Below are positions 9,164-18,961 of a stretch of 64,000 bases of DNA, piece by piece; positions within the stretch are counted from its first letter, which is position 1; each line of letters starts with the position of its first letter. The notes under the pieces were generated by a model that ran no database searches, was not told the origin of the DNA, and saw nothing but the letters and a program-made list of their open reading frames with translations. The translations under genes were made by a program, and so were the position numbers. This DNA comes from Alphaproteobacteria bacterium (lineage in GTDB: Bacteria; Pseudomonadota; Alphaproteobacteria; Micropepsales; Micropepsaceae), in NCBI GenBank assembly GCA_013389115.1, contig JACADY010000065.1, forward strand, positions 1-64,000. Reading direction: 5' to 3'.

Positions 9164-11738
9164 GGGAACGGGCGAGCTTTCCCATCTCGACCACGGCGAC
9201 CAGCGGGAGCGCGAGCGCCAGCATCGTCGCCCAGGTCTCAAGCGGCAGGGGGGTCAGGCCCAGCATGCCGTTCAGACCCGGCGTATAGCTCGCCGCGATC
9301 TGAAGAAGCTGAGTTGCGATCACGCCGCCCACAACAAGCGGGTTTGCGGATACCGGAATGACGAATACCGAGCGCGTCTCGGAGCGACAATTGATCACTT
9401 GTGCGTTTTCAAGGCAAACGAGCAACCAGAGCAATGCGCTCGAGGCCAGCATCGGGGGCCAACCGGCATCCTCGACCCAAGCGTAGAAGCCGAAGGCGAT
9501 GAGGCCCATGGTGGCACCGGCGATGATGGATTGGTGCAACATCGTGCGGTCGATGATGGGCTCATCGGGACGGCGGGGCGGGTATTTGAGCCTTCCTGGC
9601 TCTCCCTTCTCAAAGGCGAGGGCGACGTCCTGAATGCCGTTCGTCACCAAATTCAGCCACAGGAGCTGAACCGCAGACAGCGGCGCCGGCAAGGCGAAGA
9701 CCGCGCTCAAAAGGAAAATCAGGATCTCCGCCGCCCCAGTCGACAGGCTGAGCCAGATGACCTTGCGCAGATTGTCATAGGCGACGCGGCCCTCTTCGAT
9801 CGCCGCCAAGATGGAGGCAAAACGGTCGTCGAGCAGAATGAGGTCGGATGCCTCACGCGCGACATCGGTGCCTGACTTGCCCATGGCGACGCCGATATTC
9901 GCCGCCTTCAGCGCCGCTGCGTCATTGACGCCGTCCCCCGTCACGGCGACGAATTCGCCCTCCGCCATCAGCGCCTCAACAATGGCCTTCTTCTGCAGGG
10001 GCTCGATGCGCGCAAAAACCTTGGCCTTGCGCACCAGCGCGGCAAATCGGGGAGCATCCCCTTCCGCCTCGCCGAGCGCCGCACCCGTGACGGCCTCATC
10101 ATCCCCATCGGCAAGGCCGATCATGCGCGCAAGCGCAAGCCCCGTCGCGGGGTGGTCGCCCGTCACCATGCGCACATCGACGCCGGCTTCCGCCGCCGCC
10201 CTCACCGAGGTGGAGGCATCCGGCCTTGGTGGATCGATGAGGCCCGCAAGAGCGACAAGGTGAAGGTTGCCGAGCGCCTCCTCACCATCGCCGTCAACGG
10301 GACCCTCCGCCAAGGCAATCACGCGCAGGGCATCCTTTGCCATCGCCATTGCCGCGGCAGCGGCCTCCATTGCCTCGCCATCGCCCATCGCGATCACGGT
10401 TTCAGGCGCGCCCTTGACGATCGCCCAGCGCGTGCCGTCGGGCCGTTGCAGAATCGCGGCGGCATAGCGGCGCTCGGGCTCGTATGGGATGCGCGCGATC
10501 AGTGCATGATCCTCGCCCGCTACGCCGTGATCCGCGGCCCAGGCGAGCATGGCGATATCGACCGTATCGCCGACAGCGCCGTCACGGGTTCCAGCCGGGC
10601 CAAGCTCGCCCTCGATCGCGGGCCGTGCCGCCCTTGCGGCGCCCGCGACCCTTGGATCCGACGCATCGACGCGCCCCACTCCCGGGAGCCAGACCTCTCG
10701 CACCGTCAACTCGTTCAGCGTCAGCGTGCCCGTCTTGTCGCTTGCGATCACCGTGCAGGAGCCAAGCCCCTCGACCGCCGCAAGGTTGCGCACAAGCACG
10801 CGGCGCCTCGCCATGCGATCAACACTGATCGAGAGCGCGATCGTCATCGCGACGGGAAGGCCCTCGGGTATCGCCGAGACCGCGAGCGCGACGGCGATGA
10901 GCATGACCTCAACGACCGGCGCGCCGCGCATCGTCTCCAGCGCCACGATGAGGAGGATGATCCCACCTATCGCTGCTGCGAGCATCCGGGTGAAGGCTTC
11001 CATGCGCTGAATGAGCGGCGGGGCGGCATCGCTTCCGCGAACGATGGCGCCCGCGATCTGGCCAATCTCGGTGCGGGCGCCGGTTGCGACCACAAGCGCC
11101 TCGGCCCTTCCTGAGGCGATGGCCGAGCCCGCGAAGATCATGTTCCTGCGATCGGCAAGGCTTGCCTTTGCGGCAATGGTTGCCTGCGCATCCTTCTCGA
11201 CGGGTTGAGACTCGCCCGTCAAAAGACTCTCGTCGATCGTAAGGTTCTGGCCCGACAGAAGGCGCATATCGGCCGGCACGCGCATGCCGCGCTCCAATTC
11301 CACGATGTCGCCAGGCACGAGCGCCGCGCTCTCGATCAGGCTGATCCTGCCGTCGCGCCGCACGGGCGTGCTCCTGACGACAAGCGCCTTCAGGCCATGC
11401 GCGTCGCGCTCAGCGCGCCATTCCTGAGCGCCGCCGATGGCGGCGTTGAGACAGAGAACAATGAGAATGAAGAAGGCGTCCGCACCCTCACCCAGCGCAA
11501 AGGACAAGGCCGCCGCGCCAAGCAGCAGATAGATGAAGGGGCCGGTAAATTGATGCAGGATGATCGCGATGAGCGATTTGGGCGGCGCTTCCGGCAGACG
11601 GTTTGGCCCAGCGATCTTGAGACGCTGTGCCGCCTCCTGCGCGGTCAGACCCTGGCGCCTGGAGGAAAGCGCCGCCACGGCCTCGCAAGGATCCAAGGTG
11701 TGCGGCGGCGGCAGCGAAGTCCAGGCCGGCACCCTCAC
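9147..11738 (-). CDS. P2-type cation-transporting ATPase
   Basis: 863 residues. It is an inner-membrane pump driven by phosphorylation of an Asp. Seen in order: an N-terminal cation-ATPase domain (LSSRRQGLTAQEAAQRL), the TGES actuator loop (LLTGESQPVEK), the ion-binding helix IPEGLP, the phosphorylation site SDKTGTLT, the hinge GDGVNDAAALKAA and a C-terminal set of membrane helices starting near LLWLNLVTNGIQD. PEGLP and overall order match the P2 group (calcium, or sodium/potassium-like). The transported ion cannot be fixed; Asn and Gln replace some Ca-ATPase residues in the NGIQD helix. The GTG start at 11738 is uncertain. It follows the dehydrogenase gene after 19 bases and is likely co-transcribed. 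Confidence 0.9.
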   Translation of the reverse strand: MRVPAWTSLPPPHTLDPCEAVAALSSRRQGLTAQEAAQRLKIAGPNRLPEAPPKSLIAIILHQFTGPFIYLLLGAAALSFALGEGADAFFILIVLCLNAAIGGAQEWRAERDAHGLKALVVRSTPVRRDGRISLIESAALVPGDIVELERGMRVPADMRLLSGQNLTIDESLLTGESQPVEKDAQATIAAKASLADRRNMIFAGSAIASGRAEALVVATGARTEIGQIAGAIVRGSDAAPPLIQRMEAFTRMLAAAIGGIILLIVALETMRGAPVVEVMLIAVALAVSAIPEGLPVAMTIALSISVDRMARRRVLVRNLAAVEGLGSCTVIASDKTGTLTLNELTVREVWLPGVGRVDASDPRVAGAARAARPAIEGELGPAGTRDGAVGDTVDIAMLAWAADHGVAGEDHALIARIPYEPERRYAAAILQRPDGTRWAIVKGAPETVIAMGDGEAMEAAAAAMAMAKDALRVIALAEGPVDGDGEEALGNLHLVALAGLIDPPRPDASTSVRAAAEAGVDVRMVTGDHPATGLALARMIGLADGDDEAVTGAALGEAEGDAPRFAALVRKAKVFARIEPLQKKAIVEALMAEGEFVAVTGDGVNDAAALKAANIGVAMGKSGTDVAREASDLILLDDRFASILAAIEEGRVAYDNLRKVIWLSLSTGAAEILIFLLSAVFALPAPLSAVQLLWLNLVTNGIQDVALAFEKGEPGRLKYPPRRPDEPIIDRTMLHQSIIAGATMGLIAFGFYAWVEDAGWPPMLASSALLWLLVCLENAQVINCRSETRSVFVIPVSANPLVVGGVIATQLLQIAASYTPGLNGMLGLTPLPLETWATMLALALPLVAVVEMGKLARSLTLRR

Positions 11739-11757
11739 CCCCCGCCCTCAACGATCG

Positions 11758-12744
11758 CTAAAGCATAGAGGGAAGAACGCGATCGGGCGGACGATGCCCG
11801 TCGACGAAGGTCTTGATGTTGATGATGACCTTCTCACCCATATCCAGGCGGCCCTCAATCGTTGCAGAGCCCATATGCGGCAGAAGGACCACGTTGGGCA
11901 ACTTCAAGAGCTTAGGGTTCACGGCGGGCTCATTTTCGAACACGTCGAGGCCGGCGCCCGCCAGGTCGCCCGCCTCCAGCATGCGCGCGAGCGCGTTTTC
12001 ATCGATCACCTCGCCGCGCGCGGTGTTCACGATAAAGGCCGACGGCTTCATCAGCTTGAGCCGGCGGGCCGAGAGAAGGTGAAATGTCGCGGGGGTATGG
12101 GGACAATTGACCGAAACGATATCCATCCGTGCCAGCATCTGGTCGAGCGATTCCCAATAGGTCGCTTCCAGAACCTCTTCCACGGGTTTGGGCAGGGGCT
12201 TGCGGTTGTGGTAGTGGATCTGAAGGCCAAAGGCCGCCGCGCGCTTAGCCACGGCCTGGCCAATTCGTCCCATGCCGATGATGCCCAGGCGCTTTCCATA
12301 GAGGCGGTTGCCGAGCATCCAGGTCGGCGACCAGCCCTTGAACTCACCCGCGTGCAGGACATTCGAGCCCTCGACCAGCCGGCGCGGCACCGCAAGAATG
12401 AGCGCCATCGTCATGTCGGCGGTGTCTTCGGAGAGGACGCCCGGCGTGTTCGTCACCGTAATCCCCCGGTCGCGCGCCGTTGCAACATCGATGTTGTCGA
12501 CACCCGCGCCGAAATTCGCGATCAACTTCAGGTTCTCACCTGCGCGCGTCAGCACGCTCGAATCAAGCCGGTCCGTCACGGTCGGTACAAGAATCTCGGC
12601 CTTCGCCACCGCCTCGATGAGTTCCGCCTTGGTCATGGGGCGGTCGTCAAGATTGAGGCGCGCGTCGAACAGCTCCCGCATCCGCGTCTCGATCGCGTCG
12701 GGCAGCTTGCGCGTCACAATCACAACAGGCTTTTTCGCCACCAT
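11758..12744 (-). CDS. D-isomer 2-hydroxyacid dehydrogenase (glyoxylate/hydroxypyruvate reductase type)
   Basis: 328 residues from the ATG at 12744, which has GGAG 8 bases upstream; an in-frame upstream start at 12774 is less likely. The Rossmann motif GIIGMGRIGQAVAKRAAAFG binds NAD(P). The catalytic triad is visible as Arg in NTARGEVID, Glu in FENEPAV and His in LLPHMGSAT. The family reduces 2-keto acids such as glyoxylate or hydroxypyruvate to D-hydroxyacids; the exact substrate is inferred, with the GyaR/GhrB-like group most similar in length and motif spacing. It is the first gene of a pair with the P-type ATPase. Confidence 0.9.
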   Translation of the reverse strand: MVAKKPVVIVTRKLPDAIETRMRELFDARLNLDDRPMTKAELIEAVAKAEILVPTVTDRLDSSVLTRAGENLKLIANFGAGVDNIDVATARDRGITVTNTPGVLSEDTADMTMALILAVPRRLVEGSNVLHAGEFKGWSPTWMLGNRLYGKRLGIIGMGRIGQAVAKRAAAFGLQIHYHNRKPLPKPVEEVLEATYWESLDQMLARMDIVSVNCPHTPATFHLLSARRLKLMKPSAFIVNTARGEVIDENALARMLEAGDLAGAGLDVFENEPAVNPKLLKLPNVVLLPHMGSATIEGRLDMGEKVIINIKTFVDGHRPPDRVLPSML

Positions 12745-13004
12745 GGCCTTGGCTCCATCCTGCCCAAAGCGCAACCGCCTGCACGCGTTGGACTATTTCC
12801 TTCCGCACCGGATCACAGGACCGGTCGCGCCCGTCATGCCTCTTGCCCATGCGCGCGGTGCGCCGGACAGGGTTGCGTGTGTTCTTCAGGGCTCTTCCCT
12901 TCCCTTATTCGCGCTTTGACCCCAGCGCAAGACTTGACCGCGCTATTGCGGCGATTCAAACAAAAGGGGCCCATTAGCCAGAAACAAGACGCGGGAGGCC
13001 CCCT

Positions 13005-13553
13005 TTGCGATCTTTGCGTCTCATCCTCGTTGCGGCGGCGGTCACGTTCCTTGCCCACGCTGCACAATCGGAGGAAGCCCAGACCGCCGATGCCGGTTCA
13101 AGCGCCGCAACCGTACAAGGCGCACGGATTGGAATTTCGGGCTATCCGGTGCCGCGCTTCGCCAGCCTCAAGACCAACCAAGTCAATCTGCGTGAAGGAC
13201 CGGGGCTCGATACGCCCATCCGCTGGACCTATGTGCGCGAAGACCTGCCGGTCGAAATCATCGCCGAGCATGAGCACTGGCGCCGGGTGCGGGACTTCGA
13301 GGGGACGACGGGCTGGGTGCACCGGCAGATGCTCAGCCTCACGCGCACCGGCTATGTGATGGGCAAGGAGGCGGCACCGATCCGCGAGAAGCCCGACGAC
13401 AGCTCCGTCATCGTTGCCTATGCCTCGCCCGGCGTCATCGGGCGGGTGCGCGCATGCGACGGGACGCATTGCCTGTTCTCGGTGCGCGGCTATACGGGCT
13501 ATATCCCGCAGAGCGATCTCTTCGGCGTCTATGCGAACGAGACGTTTGAATAG
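13005..13553 (+). CDS. Exported SH3-domain protein
   Basis: 182 residues with a signal peptide (MRSLRLILVAAAVTFLAHAA, cleavage probably before EEAQT). Two bacterial SH3-like segments follow: VNLREGPGLDTPIRWTYVRE around residue 62, and PIREKPDDSSVIVAYASPG around residue 124, the first ending in GWVHRQML. This is the alphaproteobacterial 'SH3 domain-containing protein' type often annotated as DUF1058-like, thought to act at the cell wall. The start is TTG at 13005 with GGGAGG about 7 bases upstream, a good match. It is transcribed away from the dehydrogenase gene across a 260-base spacer in which I see no gene. Confidence 0.85.
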   Translation: MRSLRLILVAAAVTFLAHAAQSEEAQTADAGSSAATVQGARIGISGYPVPRFASLKTNQVNLREGPGLDTPIRWTYVREDLPVEIIAEHEHWRRVRDFEGTTGWVHRQMLSLTRTGYVMGKEAAPIREKPDDSSVIVAYASPGVIGRVRACDGTHCLFSVRGYTGYIPQSDLFGVYANETFE

Positions 13554-13651
13554 TCAGACGCTGTGAATAGTCAGGCGCTGTGATCGGCGCGGCCTGGAAA
13601 GCACGCGGCAAACTGATAAGGTTCGCATCAACACACTTCCCAGGGGGACTC

Positions 13652-14662
13652 ATGAAGCGCCTGTTGATCGGGGCGAGCGCCGCCGCCCTCTTTTTCTTTC
13701 CCAGCATTGCCGCCGCCAATGACGGGTTCGCCGGAATCGATGCCGGCGGTATCACTTTTGCCAAGACGGATGCCGTCACGATGGCAAAGGAGGAGCTGTT
13801 CATCAGCCTCGATGAAGTTCGTGTTTCCTATGTTTTCAAGAACATCACGGCCAACGACGTCACGGGCGAAGTTGCCTTCCCCCTGCCGCCGTTCATGATT
13901 TCGATCATGCTGGAATCGGATACCGATGACCGCCTGTCCTCTGGCGATGAATTCAACGTCCTGGGCTTCACGGCGCTTGTCGATGGAAAACCCGTCAGTC
14001 TCAGCGCCGATGCCCAATACAGGCTTCCTAGCTATGATACGGAAGGACGGATCACCTCAGAGCGGGACGTGACGCAGCGTCTCAAATCGCTTGGCGTTCC
14101 CACCACCTATAATGCCGAGACCGTCATTGCCTGGTTCGCGACGCTTCCGGCCGAAACCCAAAAGGCACTCATCGCCGAGGGCCTGTTCTATGAAGCGAGC
14201 GAACCCGGAAGATACGCCCCCGCCTATAGTGTCTCGGCCATTTTCCACTGGACACAGACCTTCCCCGCCAACTCCGAAGTTCGGATCGCGCACAGCTATA
14301 GGCCGATGCCCAGCGGCTCGGTGCCAGGCGTCTGGCCCGATCTTGAAGCCCAGTACTGCATCGATGAGGGGACTAAACGCGGGATCGAGAAAACGCTTGC
14401 GCCGCTTGGCACGGAGGCAGGCGAAGGGATGATGGTGGTCCAGTACTACCTCTCCTATATTCTCTCGACTGCCAATAGTTGGGCAGGCCCCATCGGAGAC
14501 TTCACCTTGACGCTGGACAAGGGCGATCCAACCTCCATCATCTCGTTGTGCATGGATGGCATCGAGAAGACAGGCCCCACCACTTTCCGCGTGCACAAGA
14601 CAAATTTCAAACCCGAGCGCGATCTTCAGATCTATCTGCTCAAAGCTGAAAAGACAGAATGA
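13652..14662 (+). CDS. Exported DUF4424-family protein
   Basis: 336 residues with a signal peptide (MKRLLIGASAAALFFFPSIAAA). The mature protein opens with an N-terminal pattern typical of DUF4424: GITFAKTDAVTMAKEELFIS then VRVSYVFKNITANDVTGEV. The family is found in Alphaproteobacteria and has no assigned biochemical role. The ATG at 13652 is preceded by AGGGGG; an upstream in-frame start at 13580 lacks a signal sequence. An ABC transporter pair begins 37 bases later on the same strand, so the protein may be a periplasmic partner of that system, though this rests on adjacency only. Confidence 0.85.
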   Translation: MKRLLIGASAAALFFFPSIAAANDGFAGIDAGGITFAKTDAVTMAKEELFISLDEVRVSYVFKNITANDVTGEVAFPLPPFMISIMLESDTDDRLSSGDEFNVLGFTALVDGKPVSLSADAQYRLPSYDTEGRITSERDVTQRLKSLGVPTTYNAETVIAWFATLPAETQKALIAEGLFYEASEPGRYAPAYSVSAIFHWTQTFPANSEVRIAHSYRPMPSGSVPGVWPDLEAQYCIDEGTKRGIEKTLAPLGTEAGEGMMVVQYYLSYILSTANSWAGPIGDFTLTLDKGDPTSIISLCMDGIEKTGPTTFRVHKTNFKPERDLQIYLLKAEKTE

Positions 14663-14699
14663 CACACCTCGCCTCCCCGCCTGCCGGCCTTGCGGTCGC

Positions 14700-15644
14700 A
14701 TGAGTGACCGCTGCGTGCTTGATCTTTCATGCGTCACGAAAACCTATGGCGACTTCACGGCCGTCAGGGATCTGAGCTTCAGCGTGAATGCGGGCGGGAT
14801 CACAGGGTTTCTTGGACCCAATGGCGCGGGCAAGACGACGACCTTGCGCATGATCCTTGGCATGATCGCGCCATCAAGCGGCGAGATCCGCGTCCTTGGC
14901 GCACCCAACGCGCTCAAGGTGCGCGGCCGCATCGGCTATTTGCCGGAGGAGCGCGGGCTTTACCGCAAGATGACCGCCGCGCAGTCGATCGCCTATCTCG
15001 CGCAGCTCAAAGGAATGAATGGCGCGAGCGCGAAGAAATCGGCGCTCAATCTGCTTGAGCGTTTCGGCCTGAAGGGCTTTGCCCATGCCCGCATCGAGGC
15101 GCTCTCCAAGGGCATGGCGCAAAAGGTGCAGATCCTTGCCGCCATTGCCCATGGGCCTGAACTCATCATCCTCGATGAGCCCTTCTCCGGTCTTGATCCT
15201 GTCAACCAGCAAGTGCTTGAAGATCTCATTCGCGAGATGGCGAATGAAGGCCGCACGCTCATCTTTTCAACGCATGTGATGCAGCATGCCGAACGGCTTT
15301 GTGATCGGCTCATCCTCATCGCGGCGGGAGAAAAGCGGTTTGACGGCACGCTTGGCGAGGCGCGGCATCTCCTGCCCCGGCGGGTGCGGATCGCGGGGCG
15401 CGGCGACCTGTCGCTGTTCTCCAAAATACCGGGCGTCGTCAGCGTCACGCCCGATAGCGATGACGGGCACGATCATGGCGCGATCGTCATCACGCTTGCT
15501 GAAGGAGCCGATCCGCAGGCGCTGCTTCGGGCCGCATTCGAGGGCAATGTCGCGCTTGAGCGCTTCGAGGTGCGCGAGCCAAGCCTGCATGAAGTATTCG
15601 TCGCCCTGGCGGGCGATGCGGCGCGGGAGGCCGTGGTGCGATGA
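14700..15644 (+). CDS. ABC-2 type transporter ATPase (NatA-like)
   Basis: 314 residues. The ATP-binding domain shows Walker A GPNGAGKTTT (about residue 40), signature LSKGMAQKVQILAAI, Walker B LIILDEPFSGLDP and switch His STHVMQHAE. A C-terminal domain after about residue 220 (RVRIAGRGDLSLFSKI) matches the DUF4162-type extension of NatA-like exporters. Start ATG at 14700. The permease gene overlaps the stop in an ATGA arrangement, so the two subunits are made together. NatA/NatB systems export sodium or drugs; no substrate can be assigned here. Confidence 0.9.
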   Translation: MSDRCVLDLSCVTKTYGDFTAVRDLSFSVNAGGITGFLGPNGAGKTTTLRMILGMIAPSSGEIRVLGAPNALKVRGRIGYLPEERGLYRKMTAAQSIAYLAQLKGMNGASAKKSALNLLERFGLKGFAHARIEALSKGMAQKVQILAAIAHGPELIILDEPFSGLDPVNQQVLEDLIREMANEGRTLIFSTHVMQHAERLCDRLILIAAGEKRFDGTLGEARHLLPRRVRIAGRGDLSLFSKIPGVVSVTPDSDDGHDHGAIVITLAEGADPQALLRAAFEGNVALERFEVREPSLHEVFVALAGDAAREAVVR

Positions 15645-17167
15645 GAAATATCTGGCTGATCGCGCGGCATGAGTTCCTGCTGGTCATGCGCACGCGCGGA
15701 TTCTGGATCAGCGTGCTTGTCGCGCCGATGATCGGCGCCATCGCGAGCCTCGTGCCGCAATGGATCGAGAGTGCCCAAGGCGCACGCTATTACATTCTGA
15801 TCGACCAGACGGGCCGCTATGGCGCCAGCATCGAAGCCGAGCGCGAGCGCGGCTATCAGCGCGAGTTGCTGGAGGCGCTTTCCGATTATGCCCGGCGCTA
15901 TGTCGGGCGGGGCGGGGCGTTCATGGAACTCGATTTCCTCAAGCCCATTGCCGACATCAAGGATGAAGACGTCGCCGCTTTTCAAGCACGCGGCCTTGAA
16001 GCGGTGATCAAAATTCTCGCCCCCGACCTGAAAGAAGGCGCGCCCGCGTTTCAAGCGCCCGAGCGGCGCTTCATCCGCATCGATGCGCCACCTGGCATCG
16101 ATCCGGGCGGCGATCCGCGTGTCATCGGCAGCGCGCTATCGCCCCATCTCATGGGCAACCAGGCGGTCAGCGGCCCTGCCGGGTCACGCCCATCGCTCTA
16201 TGCGCTCATCATCATTCCCAAAGGCTTTGTGCCCGGTGTCGCCGCGCTCGGCAATTCCATTCAAATCTGGAGCACGAGCGTCGCTGAAACCGGGCTTTCA
16301 AGCGAGCTGCGACGCATCATGCGCACACTGGCGCAACGCGAAGCCTATCTCGCACAAGGGATCGATCCGGCACTCGTCGCCAAGGTGCAGACGCTTGCCA
16401 TCGGCTATGACAGCTACAATCCCGCCAGTTCTGGCGATGCGGCGCGCAGCCTGACCGATCAGCTCATCCAGTTCGTGCCGATGATGCTGTCCATCGTCTT
16501 GTGGATCATCACCTTCATCGTGGGCGGCATACTTCTGACAAACACGATCGAAGAGCGCTCGAACAAGCTCATCGAGGTGCTGCTGTCGAGCGTAACGGCC
16601 GAGGAGCTGATGATCGGGAAACTGCTGGGCGTCGGCGCCACGGGCTTTCTTATCCTCGCCTTCTGGATCGGGGCGGGGCTTGCCGCGCTTTTTGCCTTCA
16701 ACGGCGAAGCGGCGATGTTCGGGCGGGAGCTTTTGAAGCTTCTATTCTCATCCTACCTGATCTTCGCCTTCCTGCTCTATTTCCTTGCCTCCTATCTCAT
16801 CGTGACGGCGGTCTATCTCACCATCGGGTCGATCGCGAACACGATTCAGGACAGCCAGGGCTATCTCGTACCGGTTTCCGTCGTCATGATGATGCCCGTC
16901 ATCATGGCCTTTATCATCCAGAGCGATCCCAATGGCACGGTTGCGCGGGTCATGTCGTGGGTGCCCTTCTTCACGCCCTTTGTCATGATGTTGCGCCTGC
17001 CCGCCAACCCTCCGGCTTTCGAAGTTGCCGGGACGGGCATCGTCCTCTTCCTGTTCGTGGTCGGGCTGCTATTCCTGGTGGGGCGCATCTTTCGCGCCAA
17101 TCTGCTGCGCAGCGGTCAGCCGCCGGCGTGGCGCGAGTTGCTGCGGCACGTGTTGCCCCGTTCTTAA
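15641..17167 (+). CDS. ABC-2 type transporter permease (NatB-like)
   Basis: 508 residues with the ABC-2 permease plan. It has one N-terminal membrane segment (GFWISVLVAPMIGAIASLVP), a large extracytoplasmic domain of roughly 270 residues, and five or more C-terminal helices starting near MMLSIVLWIITFIVGGILL. The motif TIEERSNKLIEVLLSSVTAEELMIGKLLG following the second helix is diagnostic for NatB/YhaP-like proteins. It is translationally coupled to the upstream ATPase by a 4-base overlap. The transported molecule is unknown. Confidence 0.9.
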   Translation: MRNIWLIARHEFLLVMRTRGFWISVLVAPMIGAIASLVPQWIESAQGARYYILIDQTGRYGASIEAERERGYQRELLEALSDYARRYVGRGGAFMELDFLKPIADIKDEDVAAFQARGLEAVIKILAPDLKEGAPAFQAPERRFIRIDAPPGIDPGGDPRVIGSALSPHLMGNQAVSGPAGSRPSLYALIIIPKGFVPGVAALGNSIQIWSTSVAETGLSSELRRIMRTLAQREAYLAQGIDPALVAKVQTLAIGYDSYNPASSGDAARSLTDQLIQFVPMMLSIVLWIITFIVGGILLTNTIEERSNKLIEVLLSSVTAEELMIGKLLGVGATGFLILAFWIGAGLAALFAFNGEAAMFGRELLKLLFSSYLIFAFLLYFLASYLIVTAVYLTIGSIANTIQDSQGYLVPVSVVMMMPVIMAFIIQSDPNGTVARVMSWVPFFTPFVMMLRLPANPPAFEVAGTGIVLFLFVVGLLFLVGRIFRANLLRSGQPPAWRELLRHVLPRS

Positions 17168-17281
17168 CCCTTTGCACCGCAGCGCCACGCCCACCCCCTG
17201 GCGCAATCGCCTCAGTTTGGCCATAAGCAGCCTTAAGCTGGGCTGAAACTTTGGCGTTGTAGCCGCGTTGGGGATGATCGC

Positions 17282-17875
17282 GTGAGAATTGGGACAGTGC
17301 TTGCTCTTGGGGCGGCTCTCCTTGCGCTTTCCGGGTGCGCGCGCTGGGTCCTGCCCAGCAATACCGAAGCGCGCGCGGCGCCCGAAGGTATCGACAGCTA
17401 TGAAACTGCGCAAAATACCTTCGGCAGGATCGCTCCCTTCGAGACGAGCGCGGCCGAACTCGCGGAGATGAAAATCCACCCGGGCGTGACGCCCAATCTG
17501 CGGGTCGCCAACTATCTGGAAATCGTGCAGCGTTTCATGCCGCAACCCACGATCCGTCTTCAGGATCTCGATCCGGCCGTGCAGGCCTGCATCAATGCCA
17601 AGGACGATTGCGAGGCGTGGATCGTCTCGCTTGGCAATACCGAAAGCGCAAGGGTCGGCGATGTCTCGCTCGATCTGCTTGGCTTTGAAAAGCAGACCCA
17701 ATCGACCAGTTGGAACGCCGAGATGGTGCTGCTGCTCACGGACGATGTCGTCATCTACAAGCTGTGGGGCGGGGCGCCGCTGATCCAGGAGACGAAGACC
17801 GAGCGCAAGCCCCTCGGGCCGTTTCAAGACCTGTCGGGCACGGCAGCTACGGCGGTCAAGAACGCGGTGCAGTAG
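17282..17875 (+). CDS. Putative lipoprotein of unknown function
   Basis: 197 residues from a GTG start at 17282. The N-terminus MRIGTVLALGAALLALSGC carries a lipobox (LSGC) with the acylated Cys at residue 19, so it should be a membrane-anchored lipoprotein matured by the Lgt/Lsp/Lnt pathway; lnt is in this window. The mature part is soluble and mixed alpha/beta in composition, with one Cys pair region (ACINAKDDCEAW) that could form a disulfide. I do not recognise a family. It is 114 bases downstream of the ABC permease on the same strand and convergent with the glycosyltransferase gene 3 bases away. Confidence 0.75.
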   Translation: MRIGTVLALGAALLALSGCARWVLPSNTEARAAPEGIDSYETAQNTFGRIAPFETSAAELAEMKIHPGVTPNLRVANYLEIVQRFMPQPTIRLQDLDPAVQACINAKDDCEAWIVSLGNTESARVGDVSLDLLGFEKQTQSTSWNAEMVLLLTDDVVIYKLWGGAPLIQETKTERKPLGPFQDLSGTAATAVKNAVQ

Positions 17876-17878
17876 TCT

Positions 17879-18961
17879 TCAACCGGTGTATACTGTCGGC
17901 CAGGGATAGCGCGCCGGGTTGTGCGTGCCCTCGACGACATCGATCATATACTGGCCAAGGATCGCCGCATCGAAGAGCTCGTGATAACGGCGCCAACCCT
18001 TTTCAGCCATGGCCCGGCGCGCCGCCTCATCACGCTTGAGGCGCGCGATCTGCTCATAAAGCTCATCCTCGGTACTGTAAAAGGCAAGGCTGTCTTCATC
18101 GAACAGGTCCTGGTAGCCATTGGCGCGGTCGATAAAGGTGACGAGCCCGTTTCCGGCGTAGTGCGCGATGCGCTCGGAGGAATAAAGATAATAGTCGTTC
18201 CGCCGGCTGATGTTGAGACCGCCCCAGCAATCGTTCAGCGCTTCGTCATAGCCAGGCCCAAAGACGAGCGGTGCGCCAAGAACGCCGGCCCAATAATACC
18301 TGACCTCTGGGCGCGCATTCACAAGATCGCTGGCGAGGTCATCCACAAGCCGGTGCTGGCCGCAATGAAACCGCGTGAAGCGACCGGACCCGGCGGCGAA
18401 GAAAATGTCGTGGCCGGGGCTGGCATTCGCGAAGATGCGATAGCGCTCTATCGAGGGATCAACCGCATTGGGGATGAAGGCCGCGATCTTTCCCGGCAAT
18501 GCGAAAGGGGCGAGCGGCGCGCCCGGCGTCGTGACGAATGTCGCATCGACGACGTCGATCTTGGAGAGCACACGGCGGATATTGTCGTGGCTGGAGGCCT
18601 CGTCCTCCTTGAAGATGGGGTCGATGTTCCACTGCAGCACCTTGACGCCAGGCAGCATGCGGCGCAGTTCGGCAACCGTTTCGGGCGCGATCACATCGGC
18701 ATGGCCGAGCGCGATGATCTCGGGCGCGGTGTTGCGCGCAACCTCAAGCAGAATGCGATTTGCCGGCCCCACACCCCATTTGCGATGGCCGAAAAACCCC
18801 GCCCAGCGCGCGATATCGCGGTCGGAAAAGGGAATGACGTTGTGCCCCGCCCTTGTCCACCCGTTTGAAAACTTTGCCGCCATCGCGTGAAGGTAAACGC
18901 CCTTCGCCTTGTAGCCGAAGTTCGCGATATGGAGGATGCGGCGGGAGCGCAGAGAGGTCAC
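17879..18961 (-). CDS. CgeB-like glycosyltransferase family 1 protein
   Basis: About 360 residues from the GTG at 18961 (GAGGG upstream); ATG 19021 and a start at 19045 extend the same frame. The sequence opens RRILHIANFGYKAKGVYLHAMAAK and contains VLQWNIDPIF and, near the C-terminus, a GT-B sugar-nucleotide site GLNISRRNDYYLYSSERIAHYAGNG, then EDELYEQIARLKRDEAARRAMAEKGWRRYHELFDA. The last stretch is typical of glycosyltransferases annotated as CgeB or Glyco_trans_1_2. The acceptor and sugar are unknown. It is an orphan with no other polysaccharide genes around it. Confidence 0.75.
   Translation of the reverse strand: MTSLRSRRILHIANFGYKAKGVYLHAMAAKFSNGWTRAGHNVIPFSDRDIARWAGFFGHRKWGVGPANRILLEVARNTAPEIIALGHADVIAPETVAELRRMLPGVKVLQWNIDPIFKEDEASSHDNIRRVLSKIDVVDATFVTTPGAPLAPFALPGKIAAFIPNAVDPSIERYRIFANASPGHDIFFAAGSGRFTRFHCGQHRLVDDLASDLVNARPEVRYYWAGVLGAPLVFGPGYDEALNDCWGGLNISRRNDYYLYSSERIAHYAGNGLVTFIDRANGYQDLFDEDSLAFYSTEDELYEQIARLKRDEAARRAMAEKGWRRYHELFDAAILGQYMIDVVEGTHNPARYPWPTVYTG

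Noticed and set aside
12745-13004. 260-base spacer scanned for a small RNA or tRNA
   Set aside because: No cloverleaf, strong terminator or conserved promoter pair was evident.
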